Source: an uncultured Clostridia bacterium (GTDB taxonomy: Bacteria > Bacillota > Clostridia > Christensenellales > UBA3700). Taken from it: 38,566 nucleotides of DNA. Under the pieces are notes generated by a model that worked only from the letters and a program-made list of their open reading frames with translations, was not told where the DNA came from and searched no databases. Both the position numbers and the translations under genes were made by a program. Positions 8,858 through 16,668 of the stretch are shown here, one piece after another. Numbering within the stretch: the stretch's first letter is position 1; each line of letters begins with the position of its first letter. The DNA lies in the NCBI GenBank assembly GCA_946623205.1, contig CAMOQV010000002.1, positions 1 to 38,566 of the forward strand, written 5' to 3'.

Positions 8858-10042
8858 ATGGAAAATTTTGTATTTTGTGCACCAACAAAGGTAATATTTG
8901 GTAAAGGGGCCATTGAGGCTTTAGGTAAAGAAGCATCTAGTCTTGAAGACCAAAAAGCAGTAATTGTTTATGGATCAGATAGAGTAGAGAAAAATGGCAT
9001 TTTAAAAAAGGTTGAAGACGAGTTAGACACATGGGGAATTGAGCATATAAGATTTAAAGGCGTAAAGGCAAATCCAACTGTTGCTCATGCTAAAGAGGGT
9101 ATTAAAGTTGCTAAAGATTTTAGTGCTGATCTAATTATTGCTATAGGAGGAGGCTCTGCAATAGATACAGCAAAGGCTATGGCGATAGGTGCTGTTAATG
9201 CTGGAGATATTTGGGATATATGGCAAGGTAAAAATAAAGTTTCCGAATGCTTAGACGTTGCTTGCGTTTTAACTATACCTGCAGCTGGTAGTGAAATGAG
9301 TAATAGTGCAGTTCTTACTAATGAGGAAACAGGACAAAAGGTTGGTTTAACTACAAATATTTATAGATGCAAATTTGCAATTATGGATCCAACATATGCG
9401 CAAACTCTTCCTAAAAAGCAAATTGCTTGTGGTGTTGTAGATATAATGATGCATACGCTAGATAGATACTTTTCGCCAAAAGAAATGCAACATAACCATA
9501 TGACAGACGCTATAGCGCATGGGCTATTAAAAACTGTTATTAAATGGGGTAAGATTGCTTATGACGATGAAAGCAACTACGAAGCAATGAGCGAGATTAT
9601 GTGGGCAAGTTCTTTGTCTCATAATGATATAACTGGACTTGGTGGTGGAAGAGATTTTTCAATACACCAATTCGGGCATGAAATTAGTGCCAAATTTGAT
9701 ATTACTCATGGCGAATCTTTGAGCGCCATTTGGGGTACATGGTGTAGATATGTTATGGATAAAGATATAGACAGATTTGCGCTATATGCAAAAGAAGTGT
9801 GGGGAAGTGATAAAGAAGGAAAGGAAGCTGCGCTTGAGGGAATAGAGAAAACAGAAGAGTTCTTTGCTTCTTTAGATATGCCAATAAAGATACCTCAATT
9901 GTCTTGTGGAATACTAGATAAAGACACATTAGATGAGCTTGCTCAAAGATGCACAAGAAATGGTCAAAGAAAGATTGGTACATTTGTTCCAATGGATACA
10001 GAAGAAGTTAAAAAAGTGTATTATTTAGCAAATATTGTGTAG
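8858..10042 (+). CDS. Iron-containing alcohol dehydrogenase (butanol dehydrogenase-like)
   Basis: A 394-residue group III alcohol dehydrogenase that reduces aldehydes to alcohols with NAD(P)H. The Rossmann-like half carries GGGSAIDTAKA near residue 95. The helical half carries the metal ligands: an Asp and a His in VVDIMMHTLDRYF (about 195-207), then the two His in SIHQFGHEISAKFDITHGES (about 267-287). The sequence is closest in style to clostridial BdhA/BdhB butanol dehydrogenases, so fermentative alcohol formation is likely; the exact substrate cannot be read. TTGAGGAAG upstream supports the start. It is the second gene of a two-gene operon with the HAD phosphatase, and a strong terminator follows. 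Confidence 0.92.
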   Translation: MENFVFCAPTKVIFGKGAIEALGKEASSLEDQKAVIVYGSDRVEKNGILKKVEDELDTWGIEHIRFKGVKANPTVAHAKEGIKVAKDFSADLIIAIGGGSAIDTAKAMAIGAVNAGDIWDIWQGKNKVSECLDVACVLTIPAAGSEMSNSAVLTNEETGQKVGLTTNIYRCKFAIMDPTYAQTLPKKQIACGVVDIMMHTLDRYFSPKEMQHNHMTDAIAHGLLKTVIKWGKIAYDDESNYEAMSEIMWASSLSHNDITGLGGGRDFSIHQFGHEISAKFDITHGESLSAIWGTWCRYVMDKDIDRFALYAKEVWGSDKEGKEAALEGIEKTEEFFASLDMPIKIPQLSCGILDKDTLDELAQRCTRNGQRKIGTFVPMDTEEVKKVYYLANIV

Positions 10043-10061
10043 CCAAATAAGTTCTAAAACA

Positions 10062-10095
10062 ATTTGGCCTGGCCTAAGAGTCAGGCCAAATTTTT
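10062..10095 (+). terminator. Terminator after the alcohol dehydrogenase
   Basis: ATTTGGCCTG pairs perfectly with CAGGCCAAAT around a 10-base loop, followed by a run of T residues to 10095. Confidence 0.92.
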
Positions 10096-10139
10096 AACAC
10101 TATTTTGGCTAAAATTATCGAATATATTTAAATTATTTA

Positions 10140-10169
10140 TTGCGCTAATATTTTTTATAGTGTTATAAT
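10140..10169 (+). promoter_or_regulatory. Promoter of the GtrA-like/DUF1508 gene
   Basis: TTGCGC (10140-10145), 18 bases, then TATAAT (10164-10169). The start codon is about 43 bases further on. Confidence 0.6.
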
Positions 10170-10212
10170 GTTTTTACTATTAAAATAAAATTAAAGTACT
10201 TTGGAGGGTATT

Positions 10213-12009
10213 ATGGCAGAAAAGAAGGAAAATAAGCAAAAGAGTACTTTCGTACAATTCCTTTTGTTTATTGTTATGAGTTTAGCCGCATTCGCTGTTC
10301 AATTTGCGATTGTACAATTCGGACCAGCTGGTCTTAAGCTTTGTGGAGTAGATGATACTTTAAAAATGGATTTCTGGATTTTTAAAGGATACACACTAGC
10401 TGCATTTATATCATTCTTAGTTGCAAATACTTTGGCAAAAATTATCTCTTACATTTTAAATAGAAAGAAGACATTTAATGCCGTTAATAATTTGGTATTT
10501 TCAATGACAGTATATGTAATTATGTGCGTAACTTTAATTATTGTTGAAACTCTAATTGGAGAACCATTAGCTAATGCATATGCAAATTTATTTGAATCAA
10601 ATCCAGCAATTGCAGAATGGGCACCAACAATGTCAATGATTACATATTCAATTGCTGACTTCCTAATTGTATTCTTGATGGAGAAGTTTGTAATTATGAA
10701 CGATAATCTATTCAAGAAAAAGAATAAGGCTAATGCTGAAGATGAAGCTGAAGCAGAAGAAGTTGCTGACGAAGCTGAAGCAGAAAAGGCTGAAGAAGTA
10801 AAAGAAGAAGCTATCGTAGACGAAGTTAAAGACGAAGAGCCAGTTGCTGCTCCAGTAGAAGAAGTAAAAGAAGAAGAAAAGGTTGAAGAACCTGCTGAGG
10901 AAAAAGTCGAAGAAGAAAAGGTTGAAGAACCTGTTCAAGAAGAAGCTAAAGCTGAAGAACCTGTTCAAGAAGAAGCTAAAGCTGAAGAACCTGCTCAAGA
11001 AGAAGTTGTAGTTGAAGAAGCTAAAGCTGAAGAACCAGCTGCTATTCCTGTAGTAGAAGAAAAAGTTGAAGAACCTGTTAAAGAAGAGGCTCCAGCAAAG
11101 AAGGCTCCTGCTAAGAAGAGCGCTAAGAAAGCTAAAGAAGAAACAAAAGCAGAAGAACCAGCAAAAGAAGAAGTAAAGGCAGAAGAACCAGCTAAGGAAG
11201 AAGCAAAAGCAGAAGAGCCAAAGAAAGCTCCTGCTAAGAAAACAACAAAGAAAGCTAATGCTGGTAAGGTAGAATTTGACTTAAGAGTTGATGGTTACCA
11301 TTTCGAAGTTTCTGCTATGAACGGACAATTAATGTTCGAAAGCCAAGGCTTTGCATCATTAGAGACAGCTAAGACAGGATTTGAAACATTCAAGGCTGCA
11401 CTTGAAGACGAATCAACTCCAGCAACTGTTTATGAAGATAAGAGAGGCTTATGGAGATTCGTTATCAACAAGAGATATGTTGGTGAAGGATATAAGACTC
11501 GTGCTCAAGCTGAAGCTGCTATCGATTCAGTAAAGAGAGACGCTTTATTTGGTAAGGTTGAAGACTTCGTAGAAGATCCAGAAGAAAAGAAAGCATTCAA
11601 CGATGCTAAGAAGAAGTTAAACAAAGGTGCTGGTGTAGATTGGGATACAGCTTTAAAGGCTCCAGCTAAGACATTCGGTAAATTTGAAATTAACGGACAC
11701 GAAGGTAGAGGATATTTCTTCACACTTTACGCAAACAATGGTCAAATCTTATATTGCAGCCGTTACTATGCATCACAAGATTCTTGTGAAGATGCAATCA
11801 CAACATTCAAGAAAGCTTGCTATTTAGATAACTTCTTTATCGATAAAGACAAATTCGGTAACTGGAGATTCGTGCTAAAGGGAACAGGTGCAGGTATTGT
11901 TTATGTTGGCGAAAGCTATAGCACAAAAGATGCTGCAATTTCAAGTTCTGAATCAGTTAAGAAGTTCGCAATGACAGCTAAGATTGTTGTTGTTGAAGAC
12001 GAAGACTAA
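10213..12009 (+). CDS. Four-helix membrane protein fused to two DUF1508 (YegP-like) units
   Basis: A 598-residue three-part protein. Residues about 10-160 form four membrane helices with GtrA-like features, notably a conserved-looking SYILNRKKTF after helix 2. Residues about 170-350 are a low-complexity linker of EEPVQEEAKAE-type repeats that changes into AKKAPAKKS-type lysine/alanine/proline repeats. The C-terminal part holds two DUF1508-like units, one starting YHFEVSAMNGQLMFES with a second half LWRFVIN, the other starting YFFTLYANNGQILYCS with a second half NWRFVLK. DUF1508 units are small alpha/beta folds of unclear function. The cytoplasmic part would hang from the membrane on a long charged tether. 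The start is ATG after GGAGGG; an upstream TTG lies inside that site. The gene stands alone. Confidence 0.8.
   Translation: MAEKKENKQKSTFVQFLLFIVMSLAAFAVQFAIVQFGPAGLKLCGVDDTLKMDFWIFKGYTLAAFISFLVANTLAKIISYILNRKKTFNAVNNLVFSMTVYVIMCVTLIIVETLIGEPLANAYANLFESNPAIAEWAPTMSMITYSIADFLIVFLMEKFVIMNDNLFKKKNKANAEDEAEAEEVADEAEAEKAEEVKEEAIVDEVKDEEPVAAPVEEVKEEEKVEEPAEEKVEEEKVEEPVQEEAKAEEPVQEEAKAEEPAQEEVVVEEAKAEEPAAIPVVEEKVEEPVKEEAPAKKAPAKKSAKKAKEETKAEEPAKEEVKAEEPAKEEAKAEEPKKAPAKKTTKKANAGKVEFDLRVDGYHFEVSAMNGQLMFESQGFASLETAKTGFETFKAALEDESTPATVYEDKRGLWRFVINKRYVGEGYKTRAQAEAAIDSVKRDALFGKVEDFVEDPEEKKAFNDAKKKLNKGAGVDWDTALKAPAKTFGKFEINGHEGRGYFFTLYANNGQILYCSRYYASQDSCEDAITTFKKACYLDNFFIDKDKFGNWRFVLKGTGAGIVYVGESYSTKDAAISSSESVKKFAMTAKIVVVEDED
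10927..10986 (+). repeat. Exact 30-bp tandem repeat inside the linker
   Basis: Two identical 30-bp units (10927-10956 and 10957-10986) encode EPVQEEAKAE twice, and a third diverging unit follows. Exact tandem copies suggest recent slippage and likely length variation between strains. Confidence 0.85.
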
Positions 12010-12032
12010 TTCAAAGTAATAAAACATAATTG

Positions 12033-12074
12033 GAGATGTTCAGAATTATATATCTTTGAGCATCTCTTTTTTTT
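12033..12074 (+). terminator. Terminator after the DUF1508 gene
   Basis: GAGATGTTCA pairs with TGAGCATCTC (10 bp, one G-U) around a 14-base loop, followed by eight T. Confidence 0.92.
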
Positions 12075-12129
12075 ATGGAAAATATTTTAATTAAAATAAA
12101 ACCTTAATTTTTCTATATGCAAATTATAT

Positions 12130-12158
12130 TTGCGATAATATTTATTAAGTGTTAATAT
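12130..12158 (+). promoter_or_regulatory. Promoter of proS
   Basis: TTGCGA (12130-12135), 17 bases, TAATAT (12153-12158). It is followed by a short leader and GAGG before the proS ATG. Confidence 0.5.
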
Positions 12159-12197
12159 AAAACACGAAATTATATTAATAATACACGCGAGGTTAAC

Positions 12198-13916
12198 ATG
12201 TTACTAAGTAAATTATGCTGTGAAAGAACAAAAGAAGCTCCAGGAGATGCAAAGATTAAATCTCACATCTTATTAGCAAGAGCAGGATTCATTAAGCAAG
12301 TTGCTAATGGTATTTATTCTATGACAATGCCATGCCAAAGAATGAGTCAAAGAATCCAAAAGATCATTAGAGAAGAAATGGATGCTTGTGATGGACAAGA
12401 AGTTTTATTCCCAGTAGTAATGCCCCGCGAGTTATGGGAAACATCAGGAAGATATCAAAGCATTGGATCTGAAATGGTTAGATTCAAGGATAGATCAAAC
12501 CATGATATGCTACTTGGTATGACTCATGAAGAAGCTGCCGTTCATATGGCTAATCATATTGTTTCAAGTTATACTCAACTTCCAATGATGATTTACCAAA
12601 TTCAAACAAAGTTTAGAGATGAAGCAAGAGCTAGAGGTGGATTAATTCGTGTTAGAGAATTCACAATGAAGGATGCTTATTCTTTCCATACAACAAAGGA
12701 AGATCTAGAGCAATACTATATGCAAATCCATAAGGCTTACCAAAATATCTTCAGAAGAATCGGTTTAAAGAGATTTATTGATGTTAAATCAGATTCTGGT
12801 ATGATGGGCGGAAGTGTAGCACATGAATTTATGCTATTAACAGAAGTTGGTGAAGATTCTATCGTATTATGTAACCATTGCGATTATAGAGCAAATATGG
12901 AAGTTGCTTCAGGTATTATTGAAAAGCCAATTTATGCTGACGCAGAATTAGCATTAGTTGATACTGGAACTGACAAGACAATTGAAGAAGTAGCTAAAAG
13001 ATTAAATGTTCCAGCAACACAAACTGCAAAGGCTGTTGTGTTTGCAGTTAAGGGAGATCAAGATCAAGTTGTTATTGCTTTTGTAAGAGGCGATTTAGAA
13101 GTTAACGAAGCAAAGCTTAAGAAAGTTCTTAAGAAAGATGTTGTGGCTTATGATGGTGGTACATCTGCATCTGTCGTTTGCGGAAACATCGGACCAAAAG
13201 ATTTAGACAAATCTATCATTGTTGTATACGATAAGTCTTTGGAAGGAACAAAAGGAATGGTAGTTGGTGCAAATAAAGAAGGATACCACTATACAGGATT
13301 CAACTTTGAAAGAGATATAAAGGATGCTAAATTTGATGACATCGCAAAGACAAGAGCAGGGGATAAGTGCCCAATCTGCGGTGGCGATTTGAGAATAGAA
13401 AATGGTATTGAAATTGGAAATATTTTCCAATTAGGTACAAAATATACTCAATCTATGGGAATGCAAGTTACTGGACCAGATGGCCAATTATTTAATCCTA
13501 TTATGGGATGCTATGGAATTGGAGTTGGTAGAGCTATTGCTTCTATCGCACAAGAGTCAAATGATGATAATGGATTAATTCTTCCAATTACTGTTGCTCC
13601 ATGGCAAGTTCATATTTGCGTATTAAGACAAGATGATGAAGTTGTAGCTTCAAAAGCTAATGCATTATATAAGGATTTAGAATCAAATGGAATTGATGTT
13701 CTATTTGATGATAGAAACTGTGGTGCAGGTATTAAATTTAATGATGCAGATTTAATGGGTATGCCAATTAGAGTTGTAATATCTCCAAAGAGTTTGCAAA
13801 ATGATGAAGTTGAAATCACTATTAGAAAGACAAAAGAAAGCTTCAAAGTTAAATATGAAGATGCTATTAATGAAATCAAGAACTTAATTACAAAGCTTGA
13901 AGAAGAATATAAATAA
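12198..13916 (+). CDS. proS: Prolyl-tRNA synthetase (bacterial type, with editing domain)
   Basis: A 572-residue class II aminoacyl-tRNA synthetase that charges tRNA-Pro; the length matches bacterial ProRS. The N-terminal catalytic core includes MTHEEAAVHMA and motif 2 at about 137-160 (FRDEARARGGLIRVREFTMK). An inserted YbaK-like editing domain spans about 225-390 (KTAKAVVFAV-type strand, VRGDLEVNEAKL). Motif 3 is GCYGIGVGRAIASIAQE near 436. The C-terminal anticodon-binding domain contains VHICVLRQDDE and LFDDRNCGAGIKFNDADLMG. GAGG lies before the ATG. It is a single-gene unit, with convergent luxS downstream. Confidence 0.97.
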   Translation: MLLSKLCCERTKEAPGDAKIKSHILLARAGFIKQVANGIYSMTMPCQRMSQRIQKIIREEMDACDGQEVLFPVVMPRELWETSGRYQSIGSEMVRFKDRSNHDMLLGMTHEEAAVHMANHIVSSYTQLPMMIYQIQTKFRDEARARGGLIRVREFTMKDAYSFHTTKEDLEQYYMQIHKAYQNIFRRIGLKRFIDVKSDSGMMGGSVAHEFMLLTEVGEDSIVLCNHCDYRANMEVASGIIEKPIYADAELALVDTGTDKTIEEVAKRLNVPATQTAKAVVFAVKGDQDQVVIAFVRGDLEVNEAKLKKVLKKDVVAYDGGTSASVVCGNIGPKDLDKSIIVVYDKSLEGTKGMVVGANKEGYHYTGFNFERDIKDAKFDDIAKTRAGDKCPICGGDLRIENGIEIGNIFQLGTKYTQSMGMQVTGPDGQLFNPIMGCYGIGVGRAIASIAQESNDDNGLILPITVAPWQVHICVLRQDDEVVASKANALYKDLESNGIDVLFDDRNCGAGIKFNDADLMGMPIRVVISPKSLQNDEVEITIRKTKESFKVKYEDAINEIKNLITKLEEEYK

Positions 13917-13934
13917 TATTTAATATTAAGCATT

Positions 13935-13980
13935 AAAAAACCTCCAAAGTTTTTACTTTTTCAAGTGTCCACTTTGGAGG
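13935..13980 (-). terminator. Terminator of luxS (possibly bidirectional)
   Basis: CCTCCAAAGT (13941-13950) pairs perfectly with ACTTTGGAGG (13971-13980). The T run lies on the minus strand (A run 13935-13940), so it mainly stops luxS transcription. The proS side lacks a good T tract, but the hairpin may also slow proS read-through. Confidence 0.85.
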
Positions 13981-14006
13981 TATCATATCATTCATCCTCG
14001 TTTTTT

Positions 14007-14432
14007 TTATTTCTTTAAAACTTCCAAATATGCTTTAATTTCTCGCTTAGCTCCTTCTAAATCATGCTCTTTATAATTTCCGCATTGTTTTCTTTCAGTT
14101 CCAGGAACATAATCTAACTCTAAACATTTTTCAAAGCATTCAATTGTTACTTGTTTAGCTTCCTCTTCTTTGATGCCATATAGAAGAAGGTAACATCCAG
14201 TTCTACATCCCATTGGTCCAAAATATACAACATTATCTTTAATTCTGCTGTTTCTTATTACTACAGCGAACAAATGCTCAATAGAGTGTATAGCTGCATA
14301 TGAAATGTAATCCCCACCATTTGGGTGTTTAAATCTCAAATCGTATGTATATACGTTATGTGCTTCGCCCAAGCAATAAAAGCCTGGTGTTAATTTATCA
14401 TGATCTAATTCAAAAGACTTAATGTTATCCAT
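14007..14432 (-). CDS. luxS: S-ribosylhomocysteine lyase LuxS
   Basis: A 141-residue LuxS, which cleaves S-ribosylhomocysteine to homocysteine and DPD, the precursor of autoinducer 2, in the activated methyl cycle. The metal ligands are visible as His49 and His53 in HSIEHL and Cys117 in QCGNY. The catalytic residues are Glu52 and Cys76 in GPMGCRTG. I start it at MDNIKSFELDH, which has GAGGT 6 bases upstream. An in-frame extension to 14525 adds 31 residues unlike LuxS and has no binding site. It is slightly shorter than most family members (about 150-157). It is divergent from the LytTR two-component operon. Confidence 0.95.
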   Translation of the reverse strand: MDNIKSFELDHDKLTPGFYCLGEAHNVYTYDLRFKHPNGGDYISYAAIHSIEHLFAVVIRNSRIKDNVVYFGPMGCRTGCYLLLYGIKEEEAKQVTIECFEKCLELDYVPGTERKQCGNYKEHDLEGAKREIKAYLEVLKK

Positions 14433-14560
14433 ATTTACCTCGCGAAATAATGATAGCATATTTCCCTTTAAATAATATACACAAAATGATAATAATTTTG
14501 CACAATTTGTGTTAATATTTTTCATAACTAATTAAATATAAAACATTTAAAGTAGCACGA

Positions 14561-14589
14561 TTTGGCAAAATATATGGATTTTTTGGCAA
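14561..14589 (+). promoter_or_regulatory. Two direct repeats, probable LytTR binding site
   Basis: TTTGGCAA occurs at 14561-14568 and again at 14582-14589, 21 bp start to start, ending 6 bp before the -35 box. Paired direct repeats two helical turns apart just upstream of a promoter are the usual arrangement for LytTR regulators. The response regulator encoded immediately downstream is the obvious candidate binder. Confidence 0.6.
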
Positions 14590-14595
14590 GAATCA

Positions 14596-14624
14596 TTGAC
14601 ATTTTATATTGTTAAAAATATAAT
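14596..14624 (+). promoter_or_regulatory. Consensus promoter of the two-component/helicase operon
   Basis: Perfect TTGACA (14596-14601) and perfect TATAAT (14619-14624) with 17 bases between. The start codon of the response regulator lies 24 bases downstream. Confidence 0.92.
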
Positions 14625-14648
14625 AAATCGTGTTAAGAGGTGCAAAAT

Positions 14649-15359
14649 ATGTTTAAGATTGCAATATGCGATGATGAAAAAGAAGAATTAAATAAATCTT
14701 TGCAATGTGTTACAACACATTTTGAGTCAGCTACAGATAAGGCTACAGTTGATGTATTTACAGACCCAAAACAATTAATCGACAAAGTTAAAGAAAACGT
14801 TATTTATGATTTATACATTTTGGACGTTTTGATGGGAGATGTTAATGGTATTGATGTTGCCAAGATAATTAAGTCTTTTTCAAAGAATGCTAAAATTATA
14901 TTTACAACTACATCAAGAGAATTTGCTGTTGATGCGTTTGCTGTTCAAGCAGACAATTATCTAGTTAAGCCATACAAGCAAGATGATATGGATAATGCTT
15001 TAAATAGAGTTATTAAAACAATTCCACAAAATTTATTTATTATTAAAAATACTAGTGATGGAATTAAGAAGATATATTTGAACACAATTTGTTATTCAGA
15101 ATCAAGTGGGCATTATCAATATGTTCATTTGGATAACAAGGAAGTCTTAAAGATTCGTCTTAAGACAAATGAGCTTTGGGATGAATTAAGCAAATATAAG
15201 CAATTCATTAGACCTCATAGCGGATATATCGTAAATATGGACCAAGTTAAAACTATGACATCTTTTGGTATGAATGTTTGTGATGTTGATGTCCCAATTT
15301 CTAAAAATACGTACAACAAAGTAAAGCGTATTTTTATGGAGTACACATTTAATAAATAA
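14649..15359 (+). CDS. LytTR-family response regulator
   Basis: A 236-residue regulator with an N-terminal receiver domain: acidic pair Asp8/Asp9 in CDDEKE, phosphoacceptor Asp59 in YILDVLMG, and Lys107 in YLVKPYK. Its C-terminal LytTR DNA-binding domain spans about 130-233 (IYLNTICYSESSGHYQYVHL, FIRPHSGYIVNMDQV, PISKNTYNKVKRIF). It belongs to the AgrA/AlgR-type regulators. I start at ATG 14649, 6 bases after AAGAGGTG; a GTG three codons earlier overlaps that site. It is the first gene of the operon, and its stop overlaps the kinase start as TAATG. It probably regulates its own promoter through the two direct repeats upstream. Confidence 0.93.
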   Translation: MFKIAICDDEKEELNKSLQCVTTHFESATDKATVDVFTDPKQLIDKVKENVIYDLYILDVLMGDVNGIDVAKIIKSFSKNAKIIFTTTSREFAVDAFAVQADNYLVKPYKQDDMDNALNRVIKTIPQNLFIIKNTSDGIKKIYLNTICYSESSGHYQYVHLDNKEVLKIRLKTNELWDELSKYKQFIRPHSGYIVNMDQVKTMTSFGMNVCDVDVPISKNTYNKVKRIFMEYTFNK

Positions 15360-16666
15360 TGCTAACAGTTTCAAGAATTATATTGTATATAGTTACAATC
15401 GCGGGAGCAGGCGGACTAATTTGGTGCGTTACTGAGGCGCGTCGTTCTATAACATACGTAGTTCCAATAGGTCTTGCAGTATTTGGTATTAGCTTTGTTG
15501 CAGCACTTTTCGCTGCTATGTATATTCACGATGAAAATATATATTATTCAGCAATTGCTACAATTTCACTAGTTACACTAGTGCCAGTTATGCTTTATAT
15601 TTCAAAAGACCCATGGTATAAGTTGCTTTTCGAATTGGCGACACAGGCAAATGCATTTTTGATTACGATGTATGTCGGAAAGAGCTTTGGCGTACTGTTT
15701 GGAAATAATGAGTGGGCTGACGTTGGCTTTAGAGCACTTTCCTTTATAATTATTATATTGATGTATAAAACATTCTTAAAAGATAGATTTAGATCATTTG
15801 CTAACCAATATAATTCGGTATATGGTTGGTTGTTCTTGTTTATAGTAACTATATCATTTACGGTATTGTTCTTATCGATTCAATATTTCCCAGTTACATT
15901 AGCACAAAGAACAGATGTTAAATTATTTACGACAGTTATGAATTTTGCAATTGTTGCTTATACGATTACATACATTGCTCTAGTTGCATTGTTTAATAGA
16001 ATATTACTTAGTCAAAAAGCTAAAGCAGAGGTTCAAGCTGCAGAATTAAAGATGGATTATTGGAAAGCACAAATCGCAACACAAGAAGTTCTTATTAACA
16101 ATACAAGAAAAATAAAGCATGACATGCGTCATCATGATGCATTGCTTGTTGATTGTATAACAAATAAAGAATACGATAAAGCTTTAAAATATCTTCAAGA
16201 GCATGGCGCAATAATTGATCAAATTACAATAAAACAATATTGTGAGAATTATACAGTTAACTGTCTATTGTCTACATATATTAGAAAGGCAGAAAATGCA
16301 GGTATTCAAGTAGAATGTCAAACTCAAGTCCCAAAAGAGTTGCAAATTGACGATTTGAGATTGGCTTCAATATTTGCGAACTTAGTAGAAAATGCTATTG
16401 AAGCATGCGATAGAATTAAAGACGAATCTGTTCATAAATTTATAAATATTAGTTCTAAATATGATAATGGTGCATTAAAGATATTGGTAGAAAATTCATC
16501 AAATGATGACGTTAAATTTGATGGCCCATTCCCAATATCTCAAAAAGCTAATCCAAGTGGCATTGGCACAAAGACAATCTATGAATTTGCAAATAGATAT
16601 AATGGTCTTTGTGAATACACTTTAGAAAATGGCGTATTTAGTGCTAGATTGCTTTTGGTGGTTTAA
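15359..16666 (+). CDS. GHKL sensor histidine kinase (AgrC-like)
   Basis: A 435-residue membrane kinase that pairs with the response regulator encoded just before it. Six or seven membrane helices fill residues 5-213 and should sense an outside or membrane signal. A coiled linker follows, then the phospho-accepting His254 in KIKHDMRHHD. The ATPase is of the GHKL type: the N box is NLVENAIEAC at 341-350 and the glycine box is GIGTKTI at 401-407. This layout is typical of peptide-sensing kinases such as AgrC, but no peptide precursor gene was seen nearby, so the signal is unknown. Confidence 0.93.
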   Translation: MLTVSRIILYIVTIAGAGGLIWCVTEARRSITYVVPIGLAVFGISFVAALFAAMYIHDENIYYSAIATISLVTLVPVMLYISKDPWYKLLFELATQANAFLITMYVGKSFGVLFGNNEWADVGFRALSFIIIILMYKTFLKDRFRSFANQYNSVYGWLFLFIVTISFTVLFLSIQYFPVTLAQRTDVKLFTTVMNFAIVAYTITYIALVALFNRILLSQKAKAEVQAAELKMDYWKAQIATQEVLINNTRKIKHDMRHHDALLVDCITNKEYDKALKYLQEHGAIIDQITIKQYCENYTVNCLLSTYIRKAENAGIQVECQTQVPKELQIDDLRLASIFANLVENAIEACDRIKDESVHKFINISSKYDNGALKILVENSSNDDVKFDGPFPISQKANPSGIGTKTIYEFANRYNGLCEYTLENGVFSARLLLVV

Positions 16667-16668
16667 TA

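Noticed and set aside
10708..10998. Phe-rich minus-strand frame in the DUF1508 gene
   Set aside because: It is only the complement of the Glu/Lys repeat codons (GAA/AAG read as TTC/CTT).
13935..13980. Terminator of proS
   Set aside because: The hairpin is downstream of proS, but its T run is on the minus strand, so it belongs mainly to luxS.
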